Of a DNA stretch of 32,800 bases, positions 8,667 to 16,732 are shown one piece after another. Position 1 is the first letter of the stretch; each line of letters begins with the position of its first letter. The translations under genes were made by a program, and so were the position numbers. Origin of the DNA: Pirellula sp. (GTDB lineage: Bacteria > Planctomycetota > Planctomycetia > Pirellulales > Pirellulaceae); NCBI GenBank assembly GCA_021736575.1, contig JAIPFP010000044.1, positions 1-32,800 on the forward strand, written 5' to 3'. Below the pieces are notes generated by a model that was not told the origin of the DNA, made no database searches, and was given only the letters and a program-made list of their open reading frames with translations.

Positions 8667-11330
8667 TTAGAACTCGGACCAAGCGTCGTCATCACTATTT
8701 GCAAAAGCACTGTCGAACGCCGCGAACGTTGAGCCTGAGAGCTTCCCTTGCAAATCGTTATCCGTGCCGGTCTCTATTCCTGCGAAGGAATCCTCAGTGG
8801 CCACGGGTAATTTAGCCGCGTAGCCCGAACGCTCAACCGATAACGGTGCATTCGCCCTTTCCATTTCGACCTGAGAGTCCCACGATGAAACGGACTGAGT
8901 CAATCCGCCAACGTAACACATCGAGTTAAGTTGCATGCTTGGCGCGCCAAAGATCAATGGGGCTGCGAGGGAATGCTGTTCCGCCAGCAGTTCGTCCTGG
9001 TCGGCATGCTCATGGTCATGCTCATGGTCATGGTCATGGTCATGGTCATGGTCATGGTCATGGTCATGCTCATGGTCATGCTCATGCTCATGCTCATGCT
9101 CATGGTCATGGTCATGGTCATGGTCATGGTCATGCTCATGCTCATGCTCATGCTCATGCTCATGCTCATGCTCATGCTCATGCTCATGGTCATGGTCATG
9201 CTCATGCTCATGCTCATGCTCATGCTCATGCTCATGCTCATGCTCATGCTCATGCGCTAAGTCTCCTACGTGGGAGACGCCGTCAATCCAAGTCATCACA
9301 GGTACCGACAATTGCTCCGCACTCAGGAATTCCGGCGGCACGAACATCCACAAGGGATCTGCGACCGCAATCAATTCGACGCCGAATTCAAACTCTTCAC
9401 CACGAGCAGCGCCAGACCCGTCATCGTTTTGAATGGTACCGTTAGCGGAAGCAGTCGAAATTGTCGCGCCCACTGCACCGGATAACGCAACTCGAAAGGT
9501 CTCGTTGGATTCGCGAGTCGAATCTGCTTTAACATTGATGGTGATGTCTACGGCAGCAACTCCAGCGGCGAAATTGACCATAACGTTGCGGGCAAAGCCT
9601 CCTGCGAAGTCCTTGCCGTTCGCAGCGTTGGTTCCGGTACCACTGACCGTGTAAAGTACGCTTGATGCAGCCGACAAACTGCCTGCACGCGTAATCGTGA
9701 AACCAAATGGCGTTGAAATGCTGCTCGTACCCTCGGCTCTAATGGCACTCGTGGCGGAAATACCGAGCGTCGGCAGCGCAGGCGCTACATCATCGTTCAC
9801 GATCGTACCCATTGCAGAGGATACTCCAATGAGTGTCGAGCTACTCAAACTGGATAGTGATACCAGGAAGGTCTCGTTATTTTCAACCGTCGTATCCCCT
9901 TGAACGTTAACGGTTAAAGGTAGCGAAGTCACTCCTGGACCAAACGTGAGCGATCCAGCCGGCGGAATGACACCACCAACAAAATCGCTAGCACTGGCGG
10001 GTGAAGCACCCGAACCGGTCACTGCATAATTGACTGTCGAGGTACCGGATGTATCACCCGTACGATTGACCGTAAAGGTAAAAGCGGTGCTACCGCTATT
10101 CAATTCATTCTTAGACGCATCGGTAGCAACGATGCTCATCGTATCACCCGCTACTGCACCAATCGTTCCGCTGATGGAATACTGACCGATACTTGCATAA
10201 TCGCTATAACCCGTCGGCGGAGTCGCCGTTGGGGTGCCTGCTCCGGTTCCATCCACTTTCAAATAGTAGGTGCCAGCACTCAGTGTCGCGCTGATGCTCG
10301 CATTGAGCGAAAGCAGTGGATTCGACGATGCGACGATCGTTCCGACGCTGTTGTAGAGTGTCGCTTCTATGTCCAGGTTAGCACCAAGCGGGGCTGAGTT
10401 CACATTCAGCGTTACCGCCCCAGCACTGGTTGTGAATCGGAAGTAATCAACGTCCGTTCGAGTCGTTATCAATCCACTCCCGCTGACAACTGTGCTGGCC
10501 ACATTCAACGGGGTCGCAGTCGTGGCGTCATTGCCGTGATCATCGGACTTGGTTCCAAAACCGTTGTAGTTGGTGATCACAAATAAGTCGTCTGGACCTT
10601 TGTTGTAATTCGCGCTGGCACCGGCATTGTTCGAGCCGGTGTATTCTCCTTTGTCCCATTGCGAAACATCGACATAGTAACCAACGCCCATGATTGTTGA
10701 CCAATAGGAACTATCCGTTCCTAATCCGTGCCCTTGGTAATAGCCAGACGTAGATGTACCGTCGTGTGAGAGTCCCAAGCTATGGCCGACTTCGTGACTA
10801 GCTGCTTCCGCGACTCCGATCTCGCTGGTGTTAAACACAAACACTGGCGTGTCAGAATTCCAATCAAAACTGTCGATATAGGCAATGCCACCGCAACCAC
10901 AGTTGAACGCCACATCTTTGGTGACAACCGTCCGAACGCCCCATTTTGCATCGGTTCCACCGGTGTTTCGAAGGTCGTCAATGGTCGGTGCAACGGTTGT
11001 TACGTTGACTTGGAATGGAGCAAAGTCCTCTGCAACCCGCTTGAACGTCCGTTCAATAACCGTCAATTCCGATGCGCTGAAGTTCGCAGTGTCTGCATCC
11101 GAGCTATACGCGGGAGAATTGATGGTCGCTCCATTGTTCCAGGCTGTACCGCTGGTCACATGACCATCAAAGTCCAAGTAAATGGTATGGTTCGCACCCG
11201 GCAAACTGCTGAAGGCCGGTACATCCAATGCTAGGTTCAGCCGCGGCTCAAGCAACTCCAGCGAAAGCCGATTTCGATTCCGATTGCGCAAAGCTAACCG
11301 AGTAATATCTCGAGTCTTAGAACTGGCCAT
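8667..11330 (-). CDS. Large secreted matrixin-like metalloprotease with Calx-beta domains and His-rich acidic repeat
   Basis: An 887-residue multidomain protein. The N-terminus has basic residues and SLELLEPRLNLA, the LEPR-type motif seen at the start of giant planctomycete surface proteins. The protease domain (about 40-255) has the zinc motif HEVGHSLGLSHD at 179-190 (His179, His183, His189, catalytic Glu180), followed by IMGVGY as a possible Met-turn; this is the extended metzincin pattern. A pre-peptidase C-terminal (PPC-like) beta domain spans about 270-390. Two Calx-beta domains follow (about 397-514 and 521-637), each ending in the typical I-x-N-DD. Residues 693-775 are almost only His alternating with Glu or Asp, from a DNA hexamer repeat. 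The start has GGAG 6 bases ahead of the ATG. It is probably extracellular and metal-binding; the substrate is unknown. Confidence 0.9.
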   Translation of the reverse strand: MASSKTRDITRLALRNRNRNRLSLELLEPRLNLALDVPAFSSLPGANHTIYLDFDGHVTSGTAWNNGATINSPAYSSDADTANFSASELTVIERTFKRVAEDFAPFQVNVTTVAPTIDDLRNTGGTDAKWGVRTVVTKDVAFNCGCGGIAYIDSFDWNSDTPVFVFNTSEIGVAEAASHEVGHSLGLSHDGTSTSGYYQGHGLGTDSSYWSTIMGVGYYVDVSQWDKGEYTGSNNAGASANYNKGPDDLFVITNYNGFGTKSDDHGNDATTATPLNVASTVVSGSGLITTRTDVDYFRFTTSAGAVTLNVNSAPLGANLDIEATLYNSVGTIVASSNPLLSLNASISATLSAGTYYLKVDGTGAGTPTATPPTGYSDYASIGQYSISGTIGAVAGDTMSIVATDASKNELNSGSTAFTFTVNRTGDTSGTSTVNYAVTGSGASPASASDFVGGVIPPAGSLTFGPGVTSLPLTVNVQGDTTVENNETFLVSLSSLSSSTLIGVSSAMGTIVNDDVAPALPTLGISATSAIRAEGTSSISTPFGFTITRAGSLSAASSVLYTVSGTGTNAANGKDFAGGFARNVMVNFAAGVAAVDITINVKADSTRESNETFRVALSGAVGATISTASANGTIQNDDGSGAARGEEFEFGVELIAVADPLWMFVPPEFLSAEQLSVPVMTWIDGVSHVGDLAHEHEHEHEHEHEHEHEHEHDHDHEHEHEHEHEHEHEHEHEHDHDHDHDHDHEHEHEHEHDHEHDHDHDHDHDHDHDHEHDHEHADQDELLAEQHSLAAPLIFGAPSMQLNSMCYVGGLTQSVSSWDSQVEMERANAPLSVERSGYAAKLPVATEDSFAGIETGTDNDLQGKLSGSTFAAFDSAFANSDDDAWSEF
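9005..9255. repeat. Hexanucleotide tandem repeat, about 41 units, coding His-Glu/His-Asp
   Basis: Units of CATGCT and CATGGT (plus strand) run without interruption from 9005 to 9250 plus a partial unit. On the coding (minus) strand every unit reads CAT followed by GAG or GAC, so the protein alternates His with Glu or Asp. Only these three codons are used, with no silent variation, which points to growth by slippage and not to slow selection. Because the unit is 6 bases, changes in copy number keep the frame. The repeat leaves all three plus frames and two minus frames open, so the overlapping open frames here are not genes. Confidence 0.98.
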
Positions 11331-11463
11331 TGCTAACTCCGATGTTGCTATGAGAATTGAACATGGTATGGGCGAGTCACTCGAATGTCACAAATTGGAA
11401 GGCCGGTGTCAATTCCCCCCCGGCAAATAAATCAGGCGGGCACCAACCCAGGACCGAACACCG

Positions 11464-11494
11464 CTGCCCCAACGACCTTGTGTCGTTGGACAGC
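11464..11494. repeat. REP-like palindromic repeat, copy 2
   Basis: This is the reverse-oriented copy of the element at 83-113, with the stem CCAACGAC/GTCGTTGG and loop CTTGT. It differs at one of 31 positions. It lies between the metalloprotease gene and the PQQ-like propeller gene, both on the minus strand, in a 199-bp gap in which I see no gene. Confidence 0.7.
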
Positions 11495-11529
11495 TAGCCT
11501 AAGGAACCTGAAGTCAACTTGAAGTCAAC

Positions 11530-13281
11530 CTAGCGAAGCGGCAACTGATAGCAAACAGCCTCTTCCGCGTTTCGAACGTAAAGTCGCTCTCCCACCACGA
11601 CTGGGTGATTCCATGTTTTGCCGTCCATGGCTGCGATCTTCGCAAGTTCTTCCATCGAGTCGGGGGAGGCTTTCAGCAACACAAGCTCACCTTTCTCGCT
11701 TAGAACGATCAGCAAGTCCGAATCCGCCAACAGCAATACTTGCCCTTTGCCGTAACGTCCACCTTTCCACGTTTGCCGTCCGTCCTTTAAATCGACGCAC
11801 GCAAAGATTGCATTGTCAAATCCGTAGAGATACCCTTGGTGAACTACCAAGTCATTGAAGTCGGGCTTCATATTCCGCGACGTCCAGACTTCCTTGGCGG
11901 TGAGATTCCCATCCGAAGACGCCAATTCGATCAATCGCGTTCCCGTCCCCATGCCAGTCGGGATGAGCAACTTGTTGGCATCGACCACTTGAGCTTGCAA
12001 CGCTCGATATCCTTGATGTGGCCAATCGTAGTTGAACAGCGATCTGCCCGTGGATGGATCGAGGAAATGCGCTCCTTCATTCGACAGGAGGACCATTATC
12101 CTTTGATCTTGAAAGGTGATCATTTGAGGCGAAGAGTAAGATTGCTCTCCCGCAGGTGCCGACCATCGCAGTTCACCCGTCTCTGCATCGAAGGCCAAGA
12201 TCCCCTTGTCCCCTTTGCCACCCGCATGGATGGAAACGATGCCTGAATCGACCAGCGGCGACGAGGAAAAGCCCCACATCGGTGGCTCGCGATCCGCAAC
12301 TTTCCTGAGATCGACTTTCCAAACGACTTCACCATTGGTCGCATTTAGTTTGAGCAACCAACCCTCTGCCCCCATTGCGTAGATGCTTCCGTTCGAGATG
12401 GTGGGAGTCGCTCGGGGTCCCAAACCACCCAACGCTTCGAAGAAACGTGACTCAATCAATTGCTCCCAAACTTGCTTTCCTGTTTCGGCTTCATAACAGA
12501 CCACTGCCTCCGATTTTTCTCGTTGTTCTTGCGTCACCAAATAATTTCCGGCTACCGCAAAAGAACTCCAAGCAGGTCCAATTCGAATCCGCCAGAGCTC
12601 CTTCGGTGGGTTGGATTTCCAATCGGGACTGATTGACGTTCCGTGCTGAATCCCATCCTGATTCGGCCCTCGAAAGCCTGGCCACTCCGGATTTTGGAAG
12701 GATGAGACGGGTAATTCGGCTTTCGCTAAAGTGGAATCTTTTGATGGCGACTGGCGTTTAGCCAGGAAATTGTCCTCAGGGGAATTGTTCCAACGCCAAT
12801 TGAGACCGAATGCAAAATTCCCCCAAACACCGTCTGTCTTTAACAGAGCGGAAAATCCAGCTCCGACGAATGACAATAGGAGTGCAATCAGGGTCCGCTG
12901 AAAGGATAAACGCTGCGAAAAAAGAACAAGTCCAAACGCAAAAGCAGCCGTAGCCATCGGAATGGTCATCACAATAAACAGTGGACCACGCATGGACGGA
13001 TCGGAGAATGCTGACACCAAGGCGAGAATTCCGATGATGCCTAACAGGCCAACAACCCTTTCGGTCCAGCGAGCTCGGCTTGCAAAAAGCCACCATCCGA
13101 AGAGCACGAGGCTTATCAAAAACGGACCAAAAGCGGAGGCCATCCAAATAGTGCTCGGCCCGTCTTGAACCAAATCCGGGACAAACCTTGCGAATACCAT
13201 CAAAGGAAGAAGCAGCAGAGGTATCCATATCCTCAGCGGTTTGTAATACGTTGGATTATTCTGCGAAGAAGTGTTTTTCAT
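11530..13281 (-). CDS. Membrane-anchored PQQ-like beta-propeller protein (paralogue)
   Basis: A 583-residue protein with about five hydrophobic segments in residues 15-160 (IWIPLLLLPLMVFARFV, FGPFLISLVLFGWWLF, VVGLLGIIGILALVSAF, LFIVMTIPMATAAFAFGLVLF, LIALLLSFVGAGFSAL). An external PQQ-like propeller begins at WPGFRGPNQDGIQHG, the usual opening of planctomycete PQQ-like proteins. Blades carry AETGKQVWE, NATNGEVVW, DAETGELRW and DLKDGRQTW. It matches the protein at 5780-7441 over the propeller (GPAWSSFAVAGNYLVTQEQ, GGLGPRATPTI), so the two are paralogues with unlike membrane regions. It may be cotranscribed with the upstream [2Fe-2S] protein gene (gap of about 77 bp). Electron transfer, scaffolding or sensing are all possible; no catalytic site is recognised. 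Confidence 0.87.
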   Translation of the reverse strand: MKNTSSQNNPTYYKPLRIWIPLLLLPLMVFARFVPDLVQDGPSTIWMASAFGPFLISLVLFGWWLFASRARWTERVVGLLGIIGILALVSAFSDPSMRGPLFIVMTIPMATAAFAFGLVLFSQRLSFQRTLIALLLSFVGAGFSALLKTDGVWGNFAFGLNWRWNNSPEDNFLAKRQSPSKDSTLAKAELPVSSFQNPEWPGFRGPNQDGIQHGTSISPDWKSNPPKELWRIRIGPAWSSFAVAGNYLVTQEQREKSEAVVCYEAETGKQVWEQLIESRFFEALGGLGPRATPTISNGSIYAMGAEGWLLKLNATNGEVVWKVDLRKVADREPPMWGFSSSPLVDSGIVSIHAGGKGDKGILAFDAETGELRWSAPAGEQSYSSPQMITFQDQRIMVLLSNEGAHFLDPSTGRSLFNYDWPHQGYRALQAQVVDANKLLIPTGMGTGTRLIELASSDGNLTAKEVWTSRNMKPDFNDLVVHQGYLYGFDNAIFACVDLKDGRQTWKGGRYGKGQVLLLADSDLLIVLSEKGELVLLKASPDSMEELAKIAAMDGKTWNHPVVVGERLYVRNAEEAVCYQLPLR

Positions 13282-13358
13282 TCGATTCTTTCACTCTGGA
13301 CAACTAAGGTTTTTACTGTTTTTGTAGGAAAGTCCGTCCCCTCCAAAAAATGCGGTGT

Positions 13359-13649
13359 TTACTCAGGGTTTGCCTGATGTTCTCGGTACTTTTCGCGGCC
13401 CGCAGCGTAGAGCTGTTTGTTGGGTGAGCGATCGCGAAGCCATTCTTCAATGGACGATGCGTCTGGAGCGACCTCATTGACTTGAACAGTGAGTCGTTCC
13501 AATTGTTTCCGGCACCAGCCGCAACCGGTGCCGGCACCGCCGCATTCATTGAGCATGCTCGGCGTTCGGACTTTGTGAATACGGATGTAGTTGATGACCT
13601 TGCGCCATGAAATGTGAAAGCACAAGCAAAGCTCGTCGTCCGGTTCCAT
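13359..13649 (-). CDS. Small BFD-like [2Fe-2S] binding protein
   Basis: A 96-residue protein. Cysteines fit the BFD-like [2Fe-2S] domain: Cys8 and Cys10 (LCLCFHIS), then Cys43 and Cys46 in GTGCGWC, a 33-residue gap against 32 in E. coli bacterioferritin-associated ferredoxin. An additional Cys36 sits in NECGGAG. The C-terminal 45 residues are charged and lack a known domain. Such domains pass electrons to or from partners such as bacterioferritin or nitrite and other reductases. The ATG at 13649 is chosen: it begins 7 bases after the stop of the sigma54 activator gene, an AGGA overlaps that stop 11 bases upstream, and the 28 in-frame residues upstream lie inside the activator gene. The tight spacing suggests one transcript with the regulator. 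Confidence 0.8.
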   Translation of the reverse strand: MEPDDELCLCFHISWRKVINYIRIHKVRTPSMLNECGGAGTGCGWCRKQLERLTVQVNEVAPDASSIEEWLRDRSPNKQLYAAGREKYREHQANPE

Positions 13650-13656
13650 GATCGCA

Positions 13657-15141
13657 CTAATCCTGACGGTACTTGTCGAGTTTTCGATAAAGCGTTCGGG
13701 CGCCGATGTCCAAAATCTTGGCTGCTTCTTCACGATTGCCCGCAGTGATCTTAAGGGTCTCTTCGATGGCCCAGCGTTCGATTGCGTCCATCGTTTTTCC
13801 GACCAGCTCGGTTGGCAGTTGAAGCCCTATGCCTGATTCGGAATGCCTCGATTCGTGAAGGGTACTGGCCAAAACTTCGTTGGACACATCCGCGTCCGGC
13901 TCAATCAGCTCAGGTGGCAAATCGTCGAGGTCCAATCGCCCGTCGGTATCAAGCACGACCATTGTTTCGACAAAATTGCGAAGTTGGCGGATGTTTCCCG
14001 GCCAATCATACGCATAGAACTTGCGAGTTACTGTGGGAGAAAAATTACAAGGTCCATGATTGTGTCTTCGAATAAAAGACTTTCGAAAGTGATCCATCAA
14101 CGGAATGATATCATCGCGGCGTTCTCGCAACGGGGGCAAGTGGACAGTTACAACCTTCAAGCGGTAGTAGAGATCATTGCGAAAGTGCCCATCCTCGATC
14201 ATGTTCTCAAGCGGGCGATTGGTGGCTGAGATCAACCTCACGTTCACCTTGATCGGCTTGTTATCGCCAACACGTGTAATTTGGTGCTCCTCCAACACTC
14301 GCAGGAGTTTTATCTGGGTACTCATCGGCATATCGCCAACTTCATCCAGAAACAGGGAGCCACCATCGGCATATTGAAAGGCGCCTTCCCGATCCGTAAC
14401 CGCGTCGGTATAGGCACCGCGAACGTGCCCGAACATTTCGCTTTCAACGAGATTTTCGGATACGGCTCGCACGTTGAGGGCGACCAAGCGTTTGTTCTTG
14501 CGAGGGCTGTTTTGGTGTATGGCACGCGCAATCAATTCTTTGCCGGTGCCGCTTTCGCCCGTGATGAGAACCGTAGCATCGGTCGGAGCGATTCGTTTGA
14601 GTCGATCGATCAGGTATTGCATTTGAGGACCGGCATAAATGATTCCCTCGAATCCGAAGCGTTCGTCCAGGCGACGACGCAGTTCGAGGTTCGTTTGCTT
14701 TAATTGGACAGACTCGGCTGCTTTGGCAGCGATGGCCCGGAGTCGACTCGGAGTGATGGGCTTTTCGAGAAAATTAAATGCCCCTAACTGCATCGCTTCG
14801 ACGGCTTTGGTGACAGTGGCATGACCGGTCACCATGATCACTTGACTATCTGGCATGAGCTGGCGAGCTAAAGCCAAAGTTTGCATCCCGTCAAACTCAT
14901 TCATCACGAGATCCGTGATCACGATGTCATAGGTATTCTGCTCTAGCATCCGCTTGCCTTCCGGGCCGCTGGTGGCAACGGTGCAACGGTAGCCCGTTTT
15001 CTCTAGGCTCTCGGTCATGGCCCTCGCATGAGCCGGGTCGTTATCGACGATCAGTACCGAAAAGAGTTTCGGATCGAATTCTGAGGATGCATTGATGTCG
15101 GACGAACCGGGGGTTGAGACGCTGGATTCTTCGGATTGCAT
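13657..15141 (-). CDS. Sigma54-dependent response regulator, NtrC family
   Basis: A 494-residue regulator with three domains. The receiver has the acidic pair VDND, the phospho-acceptor Asp77 in IVITDLVMNEFDG, and Lys127 in FLEKPI. The AAA+ domain has Walker A GESGTGKE (195-202), a sigma54-contact loop GAYTDA (242-247) in place of GAFTGA, Walker B SLFLDEVGDM, and the arginine-finger region FRNDLYYRLKVVTVHLPPLRER. A Fis-type helix-turn-helix ends the protein (NREEAAKILDIGARTLYRKLDKY). Such proteins bind far upstream and open sigma54 promoters after phosphorylation. No histidine kinase is next to it, so the partner is unknown. Start: ATG 15141 gives a natural leader; TTG 15228 and ATG 15177 are alternatives, and none has a clear ribosome site. 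A small [2Fe-2S] protein gene follows after 7 bases. Confidence 0.93.
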   Translation of the reverse strand: MQSEESSVSTPGSSDINASSEFDPKLFSVLIVDNDPAHARAMTESLEKTGYRCTVATSGPEGKRMLEQNTYDIVITDLVMNEFDGMQTLALARQLMPDSQVIMVTGHATVTKAVEAMQLGAFNFLEKPITPSRLRAIAAKAAESVQLKQTNLELRRRLDERFGFEGIIYAGPQMQYLIDRLKRIAPTDATVLITGESGTGKELIARAIHQNSPRKNKRLVALNVRAVSENLVESEMFGHVRGAYTDAVTDREGAFQYADGGSLFLDEVGDMPMSTQIKLLRVLEEHQITRVGDNKPIKVNVRLISATNRPLENMIEDGHFRNDLYYRLKVVTVHLPPLRERRDDIIPLMDHFRKSFIRRHNHGPCNFSPTVTRKFYAYDWPGNIRQLRNFVETMVVLDTDGRLDLDDLPPELIEPDADVSNEVLASTLHESRHSESGIGLQLPTELVGKTMDAIERWAIEETLKITAGNREEAAKILDIGARTLYRKLDKYRQD

Positions 15142-15293
15142 ATTGGGATATTGACAAGACGTGGGGTGAAACCGCATTCGGTCCGACAAAGCGTTCGGAA
15201 ACGAGCATTGTGGCTTTGCAGTCTTCAAAAAAAAAGGTAACGTAGCGGATTGATTTTTAAGTGACGAATTGAACTAAAAAAAGGACGAGTTGG

Positions 15294-15749
15294 ATGTCGG
15301 AAAACCTTGTTTGCCGCGGTGTTCGCGGTGCCACGACAGTTGAGGAAAACTCACGAGACGCGATTCTTAAAGCAACTCGCCAGCTTTTGGCACTGATTAT
15401 TCGTCGCAACAACATAGATTCTAGCGACGTTGCCAGTGCTGTCTTTACCGTAACTCGCGATGTCAACGCGGAATTCCCGGCTTTGGCAGCTAGGCAAATG
15501 GGTTGGCTGGATGTGCCTTTGCTTTGCGGATACGAAGTGGAGGTGCCTGGCTCGCTCAATCTTTGCGTCCGAATTCTACTCCATTGGAACACCAACAAGT
15601 CGCAAAAAGAAATCCATCACGTTTATATTCATGATGCGATCGCGCTCCGACCCGATTTGAGCAAACTGCCGCCGGTCGACTGGAAAGAGCTCGAGCTATG
15701 GATCGGTGAGCAAATGTCTACGCGAGTACCGAACAAACCTGCTTTATGA
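15294..15749 (+). CDS. aroH: Chorismate mutase, AroH type
   Basis: A 151-residue monofunctional chorismate mutase, turning chorismate into prephenate for phenylalanine and tyrosine synthesis. It is the AroH trimer class of Bacillus subtilis and not the helical AroQ class. [10 protein letters not shown] opens the protein, and the active-site residues are conserved: Arg11 (B. subtilis Arg7), Glu81 (Glu78), Arg93 (Arg90) and Tyr111 (Tyr108), with the same 12-residue distance between Glu and Arg. About 25 extra residues form a tail after [15 protein letters not shown] at 15281-15285 supports the ATG at 15294. The stop overlaps the next start as ATGA. It is divergent from the sigma54 regulator gene. 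Confidence 0.95.
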   Translation: MSENLVCRGVRGATTVEENSRDAILKATRQLLALIIRRNNIDSSDVASAVFTVTRDVNAEFPALAARQMGWLDVPLLCGYEVEVPGSLNLCVRILLHWNTNKSQKEIHHVYIHDAIALRPDLSKLPPVDWKELELWIGEQMSTRVPNKPAL

Positions 15750-16648
15750 TGCATCTGACTTGGACTCCAAACGCGTCGGCGAGTGCATTGCATGCGGCGG
15801 AATCAATCTGCCTGTACGGTTCTAAATTGACCGATCGGCGAGTGACAGATGCAATTGGTGATTATGCACAGGACTTAGGAAAATGGATCGAAAAATCGGC
15901 TTCGTTCGATACGGCCCGGTTTTGGTCGATCTTGATCGGCCATGCCACCATCATCGATTCCAATTTGGACTTGGCGCAAGCCGTGGTGCGAAAGTCGGCA
16001 TTGCGTTTAACCAACGAAACGGCTGTCACGCAACTAGCCGGATTCGTAACCGATATCGAAGCAGCCTACAACCAGTTGTTTCCGAAATTCCTGGAACAAG
16101 TTCCCCTTCGTGCGAGACCTCTCCAAGAGCATTGGCTGGGGCATGGTTCTGGGCTTATCGCACATCTGGGCAGATTAACACAAAAGAGCCTTATCGCCGA
16201 AGAAGCCCGAATCGTACTTCTGCAACCTGTTTTGGGCGGAGCTGGTACCGCACACATCGACCAAAATATGGTTCGTATCGAAGCAGTGTTGACGAATCCA
16301 ATGGTCGAATTACCCGAAGTGGTTCGGCTCGCATGGCTTTTGTCGCAGCTTAACTTGGACCTGCCGATGCATGCGGATTTCGCAGGAGCAAGCAAGATCG
16401 GGCGGTTGGCTCCGCTAGCCATGCTGCCAGCCATTCTCGCTGCTGCCGAAGTGATGGAACTCAGCAAATGCGACGAATCAATGGCCGAATTAGCCATCGA
16501 ACACTGGCACATACCGGTCCCTCGCGACAAAGAGATTCATACCGAAGTCGTTCCGCTAATGATGGACTGGTGGGAAACGTATCTGCAAACACGTCCCGAT
16601 TGGAATATGGCAATGCAAGCATTCGCGAAGATGCTCGGTATTCAGTAG
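15746..16648 (+). CDS. Protein of unknown function coupled to chorismate mutase
   Basis: A 300-residue protein that I do not recognise. There is no signal peptide or clear membrane segment, so it is probably cytoplasmic. It looks mostly alpha-helical, with several Ala/Leu-rich stretches ([45 protein letters not shown]) and many tryptophans and histidines; one glycine-rich loop is [13 protein letters not shown]. No catalytic motif stands out. The start codon overlaps the chorismate mutase stop as ATGA, and a second ATG follows directly, so translation is probably coupled. That places it with aromatic amino acid synthesis or its control, but this is only context. It may be a lineage-specific planctomycete protein. 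Confidence 0.8.
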   Translation: MMHLTWTPNASASALHAAESICLYGSKLTDRRVTDAIGDYAQDLGKWIEKSASFDTARFWSILIGHATIIDSNLDLAQAVVRKSALRLTNETAVTQLAGFVTDIEAAYNQLFPKFLEQVPLRARPLQEHWLGHGSGLIAHLGRLTQKSLIAEEARIVLLQPVLGGAGTAHIDQNMVRIEAVLTNPMVELPEVVRLAWLLSQLNLDLPMHADFAGASKIGRLAPLAMLPAILAAAEVMELSKCDESMAELAIEHWHIPVPRDKEIHTEVVPLMMDWWETYLQTRPDWNMAMQAFAKMLGIQ

Positions 16649-16732
16649 CATTCTCGCTTGACCTGATCAGGCCGAACTGATTAACCTTCGTCGCAAAGCC
16701 TCAAAACTTGTCCACGAAGGGATTTTTGGAAT

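Noticed and set aside
9005..9255. CRISPR-like array
   Set aside because: The repeats are 6-bp units without spacers; it is a coding microsatellite.
8931..9445. Several overlapping open frames on both strands rich in Met-Val, Cys-Ser, His-Ala or Met-Ser
   Set aside because: They are produced by the CATGCT/CATGGT hexamer, which has no stop in five of six frames. The long metalloprotease frame has domains on both sides of the repeat and is the real one.
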